DNA of 50,811 bases from Acidimicrobiales bacterium. Its GTDB lineage: Bacteria > Actinomycetota > Acidimicrobiia > Acidimicrobiales > MedAcidi-G1. Below, one piece after another: positions 16,528-25,216 of this stretch. The notes beneath the pieces are model-generated. The model made no database searches. It saw only the letters and a program-made list of their open reading frames with translations, and was not told where the DNA came from. The position numbers were made by a program, and so were the translations under genes. The first letter of the stretch is position 1, and each line of letters begins with the position of its first letter. Location of the stretch: NCBI GenBank assembly GCA_022452145.1, contig JAKURY010000017.1, forward strand, positions 1-50,811, written 5' to 3'.

Positions 16528-17477
16528 TAAAGCCGAAGTTCTCCCCGTTCGACGGCCTCCACGAACCACTCGTAGGTGGCGGCCAGGCCCTCGGCCAACC
16601 CCGTCGACGCCGTCCAACCCAGATCGGCGAGGCGTGACACGTCGAGTACCTTGCGGGGCATGCCGTCCGGCTTCGAGGTGTCGAAGGCCAGTTCGGCGCC
16701 GGGGTGCACGAGGTCGCGCACCGCTTCGGCCAGTTCCCGGATGGTCAGGTCCACACCGGTCCCAACGTTGACGTGCCCGGCCGCCGAGTAGTTGTCCATC
16801 AGGAACAGGCATGCATCGGCCAGGTCGTCCACGTGCAGGAACTCACGCCGGGCGTCGCCTGTCCCCCAGACGCCAACCGTGGCATCGCCGGCCTCGCGGG
16901 CCTCGTGGAACCGACGGATCAGGCTTGGTAGGACGTGGCCACCCTCCAGGTCGAAGTTGTCTCCAGGCCCGTAGAGGTTGGTGGGCATCGCCGAGATGAA
17001 GTCGTCCCCGTACTGGCACCGGTAGGTCTCGCAGAGCTTGATACCGGCGATCTTCGCCAGGGCATAGCCCTCGTTGGTCGGCTCGAGTGGCCCGCTGAGC
17101 AGCGCATCCTCGGTGATCGGCTGTTCGGCCAGCCTCGGGTAGATGCAGGAACTCCCCAGGTACAGCAACTTGTCGACCCCGACCCGGTGTGCGGCCTGCA
17201 CCACGGTCCCGTGGATCATGAGGTTGTCGTAGAGGAACTCCGCGGGACGGGTGGTGTTGGCCTGGATCCCGCCGACCGTGCCGGCCACCAGGAACACGTA
17301 GCGTGGTCGCTGGTCGTCGAACCAGGCGTCCACAGCCGACTGGTGCCGAAGGTCCAGGGCCTCGCGCCCGACGGTCCGAAGGTCGGTGAACCCGTCGGCC
17401 TCGAGACGGCTGACGATGGCAGAGCCGACGAGGCCACGGTGGCCGGCCACGAAGACCGGGGCCTGTCGGTCGAGCAT
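16527..17477 (-). CDS. fcl: GDP-L-fucose synthase (NAD-dependent epimerase/reductase)
   Basis: Converts GDP-4-keto-6-deoxy-D-mannose to GDP-L-fucose for surface polysaccharide. The 316-residue protein has the Rossmann loop VFVAGHRGLVGSAIV, AGTVGGIQANTTRPAEF, the Ser of LYLGSSCIYPRLAEQP, and Tyr-x3-Lys in NEGYALAKIAGIKLCETY. The stretch MPTNLYGPGDNFDLEGGHVLP is a signature of this subfamily. The expected partner GDP-mannose 4,6-dehydratase is not adjacent. It shares a strand with the next small membrane protein gene, 25 bp upstream. Confidence 0.95.
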   Translation of the reverse strand: MLDRQAPVFVAGHRGLVGSAIVSRLEADGFTDLRTVGREALDLRHQSAVDAWFDDQRPRYVFLVAGTVGGIQANTTRPAEFLYDNLMIHGTVVQAAHRVGVDKLLYLGSSCIYPRLAEQPITEDALLSGPLEPTNEGYALAKIAGIKLCETYRCQYGDDFISAMPTNLYGPGDNFDLEGGHVLPSLIRRFHEAREAGDATVGVWGTGDARREFLHVDDLADACLFLMDNYSAAGHVNVGTGVDLTIRELAEAVRDLVHPGAELAFDTSKPDGMPRKVLDVSRLADLGWTASTGLAEGLAATYEWFVEAVERGELRL

Positions 17478-17502
17478 GTCGCGACGCTAGCCCTGCGGCT
17501 GG

Positions 17503-17991
17503 CTAGGCCCGTGGGGCCGTCGGATCGGTTGGCCCACCAACCGGGCCGCTAATTGCGCCCATCGCAGCCAGGTAGGTCCCGAGCAGGTCGGCCACCATTG
17601 CCACCGCCACGGCATTCAGCGGGTCGCGTCGCTCCAGTCCCCGGGCCACCACGTGGTCCAGGGCGTCGTCCAACGGGGCCACAACACGCCCCTCGGCATC
17701 GCCGGCGTCGTCGGACAACGCTCCATCGCCGAGTTCCTGACCATGGCTGGCGGCCAACCCGACCTCTGCGAACGACTCCAGGTACCAGCCGACCACGTCG
17801 ACCACGTCGTCGCGGCTCAACTGGCCTGCCGCCTCATCGGGAAGCCGGTCGGCTATCCAGTCGACGGCGTCGTCCACCTCCAGCACGGCCGGCAGGGCCG
17901 AGGCCTCCAGGCGGCCCACGGCCGATCCCACCGCGTACATGGCTATGCCGGCCACCAGGACGGTGCCGAGCGCCAGGAACAGCCAGATCAC
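17503..17991 (-). CDS. Membrane-anchored protein of unknown function
   Basis: 162 residues. One N-terminal membrane segment (MIWLFLALGTVLVAGIAMYA) is followed by an acidic helical region (VDWIADRLPDEAAG, then VVDVVGWYLESFAEVG) and a Gly/Pro/Thr-rich tail. No cleavage motif is clear, so it is probably a bitopic protein with most of its mass on one side. It lies directly upstream of fcl on the same strand, but nothing in it suggests sugar metabolism. No family recognised. Confidence 0.65.
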   Translation of the reverse strand: MIWLFLALGTVLVAGIAMYAVGSAVGRLEASALPAVLEVDDAVDWIADRLPDEAAGQLSRDDVVDVVGWYLESFAEVGLAASHGQELGDGALSDDAGDAEGRVVAPLDDALDHVVARGLERRDPLNAVAVAMVADLLGTYLAAMGAISGPVGGPTDPTAPRA

Positions 17992-18099
17992 GGGATGATC
18001 ATGCCAGTGGGCGGAGGTGCCCGGTAGGAAGAACCGGCGCGGCGCCCCGGAACGACCCCGCCTTCAAGGTCTCAGGGCGCGGGCAGGCCAGTGCCCGGC

Positions 18100-19215
18100 T
18101 CAGATCCCGATGCGCTGGGCCAGCAGCTCCCGATGGTAGGTCGGGTCGCCGAACAGCAGCTCGGAACTCTTGGCCCGCTTGAAGTACAGGTGGGCGGAGT
18201 GCTCCCAGGTGAAGCCGATACCACCGTGGATCTGGATGTTCTCCGCGGTGGTGTGGAAGTAGGCCTCGGAGCAGTACGCCTTGGCCAGCGACGCCACCGA
18301 CGGCAGCTCGTCGTTCAACTCGGCGGCGCACCAGCCGGCGTAGTAGGCGGCTGACTTCGCCGACTCGACCTCGAGCAGCATGTCGGCGCACTTGTGCTTG
18401 ATGGCCTGGAAGCTGCCGATCGGCCGGCCGAACTGCACACGGTCCTTGGCGTACTGCACGGCTGTGTCCAGACAGATCTGCGCACCGCCGACCTGCTCGG
18501 CGGCCAGTGCCACCGCGGCCAGGTCCAGCACGCGCTCCAGGACGTCCCAGCCGCCGCCCTCCGCGCCGACCAGGGTGGCCGCCACGCCGTCGAACTCCAG
18601 GCGGGCCTGCTTGCGGGTCATGTCCATGGTGGCCAGGGCGGTCCTGGTCAGGCCTGCGGCATCGCCGTCCACCCGGAACAACGACACGCCGTTGGCCGTG
18701 TGGGCGGCCACCAGCACCAGGTCGGCGATGTGGCCGTCCAGCACGTACATCTTGGTGCCGGACAGCGACCATCCGTCACCGTCGGCGGTGGCCTCCATGG
18801 TGATGCCGGCCTCGTCCCAGCGTCCGCTCTCCTCGGTGAACGCCAGCGTGGCTATGGTCTCGCCCGACGCGATCCCGGGCAGCAGGTCGGCCTTCGCAGC
18901 GTCGTCTCCCGAGTGGATGAGCGTGTTGGCGGCCAACACCACGGTGGAGAAGAAGGGTGCGCACAGCAGGGAGCGGCCCATCTCCTCCAGGACCACGATG
19001 AGCTCCACGTAGCCGAACCCCTGCCCGCCGTACTCCTCGGGGATGATCAGGCTCTGGAGGCCCAGCTGTTCGGCCATCATCGACCAGGTGGCGGCGTCGT
19101 AGCCGCTCTCGGTCTCCATCAGCTCGCGGACGGTGGACTCCGCCGAGTAGTTCTCGAGGAACTGTCGGACGAACTCCCGCAGCTGCTCCTGTTCCTCGCT
19201 GAAGGCGAAGTTCAT
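18100..19215 (-). CDS. Acyl-CoA dehydrogenase
   Basis: FAD enzyme introducing a 2,3 double bond into an acyl-CoA. 371 residues with the three-part fold: helical N-terminus (MNFAFSEEQEQLREFVRQF), middle beta domain (TLAFTEESGRWDE), and a C-terminal helical domain with DRVQFGRPIGSFQAIKHKCA and the usual end motif IHGGIGFTWEHSAHLYFKR, where the Glu is in the catalytic-base position of many family members. It is divergent from the MBL-fold gene, with about 190 bp between. Chain length or steroid preference cannot be told from the sequence. Confidence 0.93.
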   Translation of the reverse strand: MNFAFSEEQEQLREFVRQFLENYSAESTVRELMETESGYDAATWSMMAEQLGLQSLIIPEEYGGQGFGYVELIVVLEEMGRSLLCAPFFSTVVLAANTLIHSGDDAAKADLLPGIASGETIATLAFTEESGRWDEAGITMEATADGDGWSLSGTKMYVLDGHIADLVLVAAHTANGVSLFRVDGDAAGLTRTALATMDMTRKQARLEFDGVAATLVGAEGGGWDVLERVLDLAAVALAAEQVGGAQICLDTAVQYAKDRVQFGRPIGSFQAIKHKCADMLLEVESAKSAAYYAGWCAAELNDELPSVASLAKAYCSEAYFHTTAENIQIHGGIGFTWEHSAHLYFKRAKSSELLFGDPTYHRELLAQRIGI

Positions 19216-19408
19216 GTGCGCACTCCCACTTGTCTGATCTCGACTGGTGATCCCGACTGATTCGGCGGCTGCGAGAGCCGGCCCGACGGCATGGTTCTAC
19301 CAGTCGATCGCTGGTGCGGCGACATCGGGCGTGCCGGCCACCCGTCACAACCTGTCGCACCCTCAGGAATGCTGGTGTACGTCGGTGCTTGGGCACCATG
19401 ATGGCCGG

Positions 19409-20101
19409 ATGAGCGACCTGCCCGTCAGCCCGACCTCACCCCACGCCGGCCCGTGCCACCATCACGACCACCCCCGACCGGGCGTCGAGGGGGCGGCCCT
19501 CCACTGGTGCGACGAGAGGGCGGAGATCCACCGCATCGTGGTGGGCGACTACGAGAACAACGTGTTCGTGCTGCGTTGTCGCCAGACAGGCGAGTCCGTG
19601 CTGATCGACGCCGCCAACGAGCACGACAAGCTCCTTGAGCTGTGCCGCGCCCTCGACGTCCGATCGGTACTCGAGACCCACGGACACTTCGACCACATCC
19701 AGGCCGTCCCGGCGGTGCGCGAGGCCGGCTACCGGGTCGCCGTCACGGCCGATGACGCTGCGATGCTCCCCTCCTACGACGACATCCTGGAGGACGAGTC
19801 GGTCATCCAGGTCGGGCGCCTACGGCTCCACACCATCTGCACGCCCGGCCATACGCCGGGGTCCATCTGCTTCAGCCTGGAGGACTCGCCGGTGCTCTTC
19901 TCCGGCGACACCCTTTTCCCAGGTGGACCAGGCGCCACCACCTTCGACGGCGGAGACTTTGCCGCGATTATCGAGTCCATCGACAGGCGGCTCTTCGCCC
20001 GGATCGACCCCGGCACCATCGTGATGCCCGGACACGGGCTGGACACCACGATCGGCGCCGAACGTCCCAGCTTGGACGAGTGGGTGGCCCGGGGCTGGTG
20101 A
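19409..20101 (+). CDS. MBL-fold metallo-hydrolase
   Basis: A 230-residue metallo-beta-lactamase-fold hydrolase. The metal motif THGHFDHIQAV (HxHxDH) is followed by CTPGHTPGSICF (His), LFSGDTLFPGGPG (Asp) and VMPGHGLDTT (His). The arrangement fits glyoxalase II or persulfide dioxygenase-like proteins. The N-terminus is His-rich (PCHHHDHPRPG), which may bind metal. The ATG at 19409 is chosen because upstream sequence lacks family similarity. It sits 79 bp before sufC and could be linked to sulfur handling, but the suf promoter palindrome lies between them. Confidence 0.85.
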   Translation: MSDLPVSPTSPHAGPCHHHDHPRPGVEGAALHWCDERAEIHRIVVGDYENNVFVLRCRQTGESVLIDAANEHDKLLELCRALDVRSVLETHGHFDHIQAVPAVREAGYRVAVTADDAAMLPSYDDILEDESVIQVGRLRLHTICTPGHTPGSICFSLEDSPVLFSGDTLFPGGPGATTFDGGDFAAIIESIDRRLFARIDPGTIVMPGHGLDTTIGAERPSLDEWVARGW

Positions 20102-20127
20102 CAACCGGCTCGTCTGAGGGGCGGCCG

Positions 20128-20157
20128 GGATTACCCCTATCTCCATAGTGGTAATCC
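20128..20157. promoter_or_regulatory. suf operator palindrome 1 (upstream of sufC-sufS-sufU)
   Basis: GGATTACCCCTAT (20128-20140), spacer CTCC, then ATAGTGGTAATCC (20145-20157): 12 of 13 positions pair. It overlaps the expected -35 region of a promoter whose -10 is TAGACT (20169-20174). A similar palindrome with the same 4-bp spacer lies before sufD (26670-26699). This points to a shared dimeric regulator of iron-sulfur assembly, such as a SufR- or IscR-type protein, but the regulator itself is not in the window. Confidence 0.75.
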
Positions 20158-20168
20158 GGACATCTCCC

Positions 20169-20174
20169 TAGACT
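20169..20174 (+). promoter_or_regulatory. Likely -10 hexamer of the sufC-sufS-sufU promoter
   Basis: TAGACT fits the actinobacterial TANNNT -10. It ends 6 bp before the sufC ATG (20181) and there is no Shine-Dalgarno, so the transcript is probably leaderless. Confidence 0.5.
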
Positions 20175-20180
20175 CGTACC

Positions 20181-20987
<807 letters not shown>

Positions 20988-21000
20988 ATCAGTCTTCGTC

Positions 21001-22242
21001 ATGCGCACCGCCACCCTCGACGCAACCGCCGTCAAGGCCGACTTTCCCCTCCTCTCCCGGGAGGTCCACGGGCACCCCATCGTGTACCTGGACTCCGGAG
21101 CCACCTCCCAGAAGCCCCGCCGTGTGCTGGACGCCATGGACCGGTACTACGAGGAGATCAACGCCAACATCCACCGGGGCGCCTACCAGATCGCCGAGCA
21201 GTCGACCATGGCCGTAGAGGACTCGCGAGCCGCCCTGGCCCACTTCGTGGGCGCCCCATCGGCCGCCGAAATCGTCTTCACCAAGAACGCCACCGAGGCC
21301 ATCAACCTGGTGGCGCACTCATGGGGCCGGACCAACCTCGCCGAGAGTGACGTTGTCCTGCTCACGGCACTGGAACACCACGCCAACATCGTCCCGTGGC
21401 AGCAGCTGGCCGCCGAGCGGGGCGTGGAGATCCGCTGGATCCCCCTGGACGACGACGGCCGTCTGGACCTCACGGACCTCGACCGCCTGCTCGACGGCGT
21501 GCGCATGGTGGCGGTGTCGGCCGCCTCCAACGTGCTCGGTACCCTGCCCCCGGTCCGTCGGATCGCCGACGCAGCCCATGCTGTCGGCGCCCTCTGCCTG
21601 GTGGACGCCAGCCAGTGGGTGCCCCACCTCCCGACCGACGTAACTGGGTGGGGCTGCGACTTCGTGGCCTTCACCGGACACAAGATGTGCGGACCGACCG
21701 GCATCGGCGTTCTCTGGGGCCGCCGCGAACTGCTGGATGCCATGCCTCCGTTCCTGGGCGGTGGATCCATGATCCAGAACGTCACCTTCGACGGCTTCAC
21801 CCCGGCCGATGTTCCCACCAGGTTCGAGGCCGGTACCCAGCCGATCGCCGAGATCGTCGGACTGCACGCCGCTGTCGACTACCTCGAGGCGCTGGGAATG
21901 GACGCCGTCCGCCAGCACGAGCTGGAGCTCACCTCCTACGCCCTGCGGACCCTGGCCGAGCGGTTCGGCGACGAGTTGGCCATCCACGGCCCCGACACGG
22001 TCGAGGACCGGGGTGGAACCCTGTCGCTGGCCTACCGGGACATCCACCCCCACGATCTCAGCCAGGTGCTGGACCAGCACGGCGTGTGCGTCCGCGCCGG
22101 CCACCACTGCGCCAAGCCGCTCATGAAGGTGCTGGGCGTGAACGCCACGGCCCGCGCCTCTCTGTACCTGTACAACGACGAGTCCGACGTGGACGCCCTG
22201 GCCGATGGCCTGGCGGCCGCCGGCGACTTCTTCGCCCTCTAG
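21001..22242 (+). CDS. sufS: Cysteine desulfurase SufS
   Basis: PLP enzyme releasing sulfane sulfur from cysteine for Fe-S assembly. The 413-residue sequence has the PLP Lys in AFTGHKMCGPTGIGVLWG, the His stacking on PLP in TALEHHANIVPW, and the active-site Cys in VCVRAGHHCAKPLM, the group II (SufS) form. NANIHRGAYQIAEQST is also a SufS landmark. Start ATG 21001 lies 13 bp after sufC. SufU follows, its usual zinc-containing sulfur acceptor in Gram-positive bacteria. Confidence 0.96.
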   Translation: MRTATLDATAVKADFPLLSREVHGHPIVYLDSGATSQKPRRVLDAMDRYYEEINANIHRGAYQIAEQSTMAVEDSRAALAHFVGAPSAAEIVFTKNATEAINLVAHSWGRTNLAESDVVLLTALEHHANIVPWQQLAAERGVEIRWIPLDDDGRLDLTDLDRLLDGVRMVAVSAASNVLGTLPPVRRIADAAHAVGALCLVDASQWVPHLPTDVTGWGCDFVAFTGHKMCGPTGIGVLWGRRELLDAMPPFLGGGSMIQNVTFDGFTPADVPTRFEAGTQPIAEIVGLHAAVDYLEALGMDAVRQHELELTSYALRTLAERFGDELAIHGPDTVEDRGGTLSLAYRDIHPHDLSQVLDQHGVCVRAGHHCAKPLMKVLGVNATARASLYLYNDESDVDALADGLAAAGDFFAL

Positions 22243-22264
22243 ATTCTCAGCCCTCCAGGAGGAC

Positions 22265-22741
22265 ATGCCCGTGGCCGGACTCGACGACCTCTACCGCGAG
22301 GTCATCCTCGATCACTACCGGAGCCCCCGGAACCGGGGCGAACTGGAGACCCCGCCGGCGCTGATGGCAGAGGGCTTCAACCCGCTCTGCGGCGACGAGA
22401 TCCAGGTGTACCTGCTGGTAGATGATGGTCTGATCTCCGAGATCCGAATCGGTGGGCAGGGGTGCTCGATCAGCCAGTCGTCGGCGTCGATGATGAGCGC
22501 CGCCGTGGTCGGACGGACCCCGGACGAGGCCCGCGAGGTGCTGCGCTCCTTCAAGGAGATGATGTCGATCCACGAACACGGCCTGGACGGCGAGGCGGGC
22601 CCGTCCGACCAGCGTCCGGGCTCGTCCGGCCTGGGCGACCTGGAGGCACTCCGTGGCGTGGTGAAGTTCCCGGTGCGCATTAAGTGCGCCACGCTGGGCT
22701 GGAACACGCTGGACCAGGTGCTCGACCAGGCCGACGCCTGA
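22265..22741 (+). CDS. sufU: Sulfur-relay/scaffold protein SufU
   Basis: A 158-residue IscU-like protein that accepts sulfur from SufS. It has LYREVILDHYRSPRNRGEL at the N-terminus and the three zinc-binding cysteines in NPLCGDEI, GGQGCSISQ and RIKCATLGWNTL. The insert between the second and third cysteines distinguishes SufU from IscU. A strong Shine-Dalgarno (AGGAGG, about 22257-22262) precedes the ATG, which decides this start over an in-frame one upstream. Last gene of the forward suf unit. Confidence 0.95.
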   Translation: MPVAGLDDLYREVILDHYRSPRNRGELETPPALMAEGFNPLCGDEIQVYLLVDDGLISEIRIGGQGCSISQSSASMMSAAVVGRTPDEAREVLRSFKEMMSIHEHGLDGEAGPSDQRPGSSGLGDLEALRGVVKFPVRIKCATLGWNTLDQVLDQADA

Positions 22742-23137
22742 TCCCGGCCGAGGCGCCTGCTTTACGCCCCCACAGGCCCGTGCCGCACTCGTCGGCCGAC
22801 GGTTCGACCGAGGATCCGACATGGCCGAGGGAACGGGTCCGGATGCGGTAACACCGGAAGGCTGTTCTAGCCGTTCTGGCGATCGGGCTCATGGCACTCG
22901 GTTACGGAGCCGAGGTGGAGGCGCCCAGGGAGGTCGCACCGGCCACCACGACCGCCGACCGCCTGGGTCGGCCCCTGCGTCGCCCGGCCCGAAAACTCAG
23001 GCCGGTGCGTCCAGCACTTCGGCGGTGGCGACTACTCCCATGTGCCTCAGCGAAAGAAACGCCGACACATCGGCTCAGAGTTTCGGCACCTACTGTGAAC
23101 ACGGTTGTGACAACGGACTCTATTGAGGAGACAAAAC
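22742..23137. other. Gene-poor stretch after sufU
   Basis: About 400 bp with no intact gene. It contains a possible broken secreted-protein gene (22843 onward) and then the AT-richer leader of the 135-residue gene at 23138. No clear terminator hairpin was seen after sufU. Confidence 0.5.
22843..23125 (+). pseudogene. Possible decayed secreted-protein gene
   Basis: An ATG at 22843 is followed two codons later by TAA, after which the same frame reads RKAVLAVLAIGLMALGYGAE, which looks like a signal peptide, then VEAPREVAPATTTAD, a Pro/Ala/Thr linker. A similar low-complexity linker (GSAPASPGPKTQAGASSTSA) continues in another frame. This fits an exported protein gene broken by a nonsense change and a frameshift. 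No domain can be recognised, and chance is possible. Confidence 0.3.
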
Positions 23138-23545
23138 ATGTTGGGTGAAAACGTCGGCTCCCTTTCAGGGCCCACCTCGATGAAAGCCCTCCCAGCCGTA
23201 GGCGGGTATCCATCGTTTGAAACGGTCGCCAGTGGTCTGTCCGGAACCCTTGCTGGTGCTGAAGTGACCAGTTTTGCAACGTACTCGGCGACGATGAGAG
23301 CTGACGGCTCCTTCTACGGCGAGTGCCCAAACTCTGGCGTGGTATTGGCAGCAGATGGAGTAGCCACATTCCGAGCTACCGGAATCGGATCCCCAACAGC
23401 TGACGGCGGGTTTTCGTTCAGGGGGGTCGTGTACTTCGATTCTGCTGCGCCATCTCTCTCGTCCCTGAATGGCGTCGCAGTCGTCTACGACTGGGAGGTC
23501 GATGCAAGCGGTGACGCATCCTGGGATCTCTGGGAGTGGAAATAG
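23138..23545 (+). CDS. Hypothetical protein, 135 aa, beta-rich, atypical composition
   Basis: Begins MLGENVGSLSGPTSMKALPA. A good Shine-Dalgarno (GAGGAG, 23125-23130) precedes the ATG at 23138. The body is rich in Gly/Ser/Thr/Val with alternating hydrophobics (ATYSATMRADGSFYGECPNS, VATFRATGIGSPTADGGFSF) and ends WEVDASGDASWDLWEWK, which suggests a small beta-barrel. There is no membrane segment or signal peptide. Its base composition is visibly lower in GC and its codon use freer than that of the neighbours, which suggests lateral gain. No family recognised. Confidence 0.65.
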   Translation: MLGENVGSLSGPTSMKALPAVGGYPSFETVASGLSGTLAGAEVTSFATYSATMRADGSFYGECPNSGVVLAADGVATFRATGIGSPTADGGFSFRGVVYFDSAAPSLSSLNGVAVVYDWEVDASGDASWDLWEWK

Positions 23546-23645
23546 TTCAACGCGAGCAGGAACCAAACCACCCTGCTAGCCCGGGAGGTCGGTGAACACC
23601 TTCCCGAGAGACAGGCAACCCACCGACTACTCCGTGGAGGCCGTC

Positions 23646-23939
23646 TCAGGGTGTGGGAAGTCGGTCGACCGCTTCGGCGAATGCCACGTCGAGGCGAGTC
23701 GGGCCACCGGCACTGTGGGTGGTGACGGCGACGTCCACCCGGTTCCACGAGTTGGACCAGTCGGGATGGTGCTGAAGCTCCTCGGCGATGGCGGCCACCT
23801 GGGTCATGAAGGCGAACGCCGCGGCGAAATCGGCGAACGTGAAGGTCCGACGGAGGTGCTCGCCCTCGAGCACCCATTCCGGTAGGCGAGCGGCGAGGTC
23901 GGAGCGCTCCTCGGGGTCCAGCAGAGTCCTATCGGCCAT
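23646..23939 (-). CDS. phhB: 4a-hydroxytetrahydrobiopterin dehydratase (PCD/PhhB)
   Basis: A 97-residue pterin-4a-carbinolamine dehydratase, which regenerates the pterin cofactor of aromatic amino acid hydroxylases. The family motif is ELQHHPDWSNSWNRVDVAVT followed by THSAGG and an Asp near the end (LDVAFAEAVD). FTFADFAAAFAFMTQVA is the preceding helix. Length is normal. No hydroxylase gene is nearby; in many bacteria the protein is stand-alone and some copies serve in molybdopterin metabolism. Confidence 0.9.
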   Translation of the reverse strand: MADRTLLDPEERSDLAARLPEWVLEGEHLRRTFTFADFAAAFAFMTQVAAIAEELQHHPDWSNSWNRVDVAVTTHSAGGPTRLDVAFAEAVDRLPTP

Positions 23940-23969
23940 GTGGCGACCCTATGCGTGGAGAACCGACCC

Positions 23970-24068
23970 GGTCAGCCCAGCGGATCGACGAACGGGTCGG
24001 GCCAGCAGGGTCATGTCCTGCCGTGGAGCGCGACCAGTGGGTCAGCCCAGCGGGTCGGCGAACGGGTC
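23970..24068. repeat. Duplicated 3' end of sufC copy 2 (29 bp, 70-bp spacing)
   Basis: The last 20 or so coding bases of sufC copy 2, its TGA and a few following bases (24040-24068) recur at 23970-23998 with 27 of 29 positions identical. The spacing is 70 bp, so the downstream copy is a duplicate gene end including a second stop codon, though out of frame with the first. Confidence 0.75.
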
Positions 24069-24860
24069 TTCGCCGAATCCCGCCTCGTGCGAACCTAGGT
24101 GCGGCAGGTCGACCGGCGTACCAGCAGCGCCCAGCACGCCCCTGTAGCCCTCGGCCTCCAGGCGAGCGGCCAGCTCCGGTCCGCCGCTGGTGTGGATCCG
24201 CCCCTGGGACAGCACGTGCACCCGGTCGGGTTCCAGCACCTCCAGTAGTCGGCTGAAGTGGGTGATGGCCAGGACGCCGAGGTCGTCCTCGTCGGTGGCC
24301 TCCTGGATCCGGCGCGCTACGGCGGCCAGCGCGTCCACGTCCAGGCCGGAGTCGATCTCGTCCAGGACCGCGTACTTAGGCCCGAGTGCCCCCATCATGA
24401 GGGCCTCGTTCCGCTTCTTCTCGCCACCGGAGAGGTCAACGTTGACCGGCCGCGACAGGAACCGCTCGTCGAAGCCGATGCGCTCGGCCTCGGCTGCCAG
24501 CAGCTCGTAGATGCCGTCGGTGACGCGTCCGGCGGCACGGGCCGCCTCGGTCACCACCGACTCGAGGCTCACGCCGGGGACCTCGGTCGGGTGCTGGAGG
24601 GCCAGAAACAGGCCGGTCCGGGCCCTCTCCCATGTGGGCAGCGACAACAGGTCGACGCCGTCGAGGGTGACCGAACCGCTGGTCACCTCGTAGCCTGGGC
24701 GACCCATCAGCACGTGTGACAGGGTCGACTTGCCCGACCCGTTGGGTCCCATCACGGCGTGCACCTCTCCGGGCCGGACCTCGAGGTCGATTCCGTGGAG
24801 GATGTCGGTCCCGCCGACGCTGGCGGCCAGGCCCTCGATCCGCAGCACCCGCTCGCTCAT
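24042..24860 (-). CDS. sufC: Fe-S cluster assembly ATPase SufC (copy 2)
   Basis: 272 residues, paralogous to the forward SufC. Walker A is MGPNGSGKSTLSHVLMG, the signature is DLSGGEKKRNEALMMG, Walker B is YAVLDEIDSGLDVDAL and the switch His is in AITHFSRLLE. It has a C-terminal extension (GSHEAGFGEDPFADPLG) not present in copy 1. Its ATG overlaps the stop of the Rieske gene by 4 bp, so it is coupled to sufD and Rieske. It may be the SufC that pairs with this SufD. The 3' end is duplicated just downstream. Confidence 0.94.
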   Translation of the reverse strand: MSERVLRIEGLAASVGGTDILHGIDLEVRPGEVHAVMGPNGSGKSTLSHVLMGRPGYEVTSGSVTLDGVDLLSLPTWERARTGLFLALQHPTEVPGVSLESVVTEAARAAGRVTDGIYELLAAEAERIGFDERFLSRPVNVDLSGGEKKRNEALMMGALGPKYAVLDEIDSGLDVDALAAVARRIQEATDEDDLGVLAITHFSRLLEVLEPDRVHVLSQGRIHTSGGPELAARLEAEGYRGVLGAAGTPVDLPHLGSHEAGFGEDPFADPLG

Positions 24861-25216
24861 CGGCCGGCCCGTTCGTCCGGATGAGCCCCGTCCCGGTGGG
24901 TCTCGTTCAGCTGGACGACCACGTCATCGCCGTCCACGCTGGCCTCGTGCACGGCCACCGGCTTGATAGCGGGCAGCGTGAGGGCCTCCCCCGTCTCCAG
25001 GTCGAAGAGGCTGCCGTGCTTCCAGCACTCCAGGGCGCATTCCTCGACGTCCACGTCCCCCTCCGACAACGAGACCTCGGCGTGGCTGCAGACGTCGTCG
25101 ATGGCGTGCACCCTCTCGCCGATGCGCACCAGGGCAACCGGCCGGCCGTCGACGACCACCCGACGGGCCGCACCGTCGACCAGCTCGGACCACCCACAGA
25201 CCCGAACGCCGCTCAT
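24857..25216 (-). CDS. Rieske-type [2Fe-2S] ferredoxin in the suf unit
   Basis: A 119-residue soluble Rieske protein. Cluster ligands are in DDVCSHAEVSLSEG (Cys-x-His) and ALECWKHGSLFDLETG (Cys-x2-His). It overlaps sufD by 4 bp and sufC copy 2 by 4 bp. Similar small Rieske proteins are often encoded within actinobacterial suf operons and are annotated as non-heme oxygenase ferredoxin subunits. In this context it more likely donates electrons in cluster assembly than to an oxygenase. That role is inferred from position only. Confidence 0.92.
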   Translation of the reverse strand: MSGVRVCGWSELVDGAARRVVVDGRPVALVRIGERVHAIDDVCSHAEVSLSEGDVDVEECALECWKHGSLFDLETGEALTLPAIKPVAVHEASVDGDDVVVQLNETHRDGAHPDERAGR

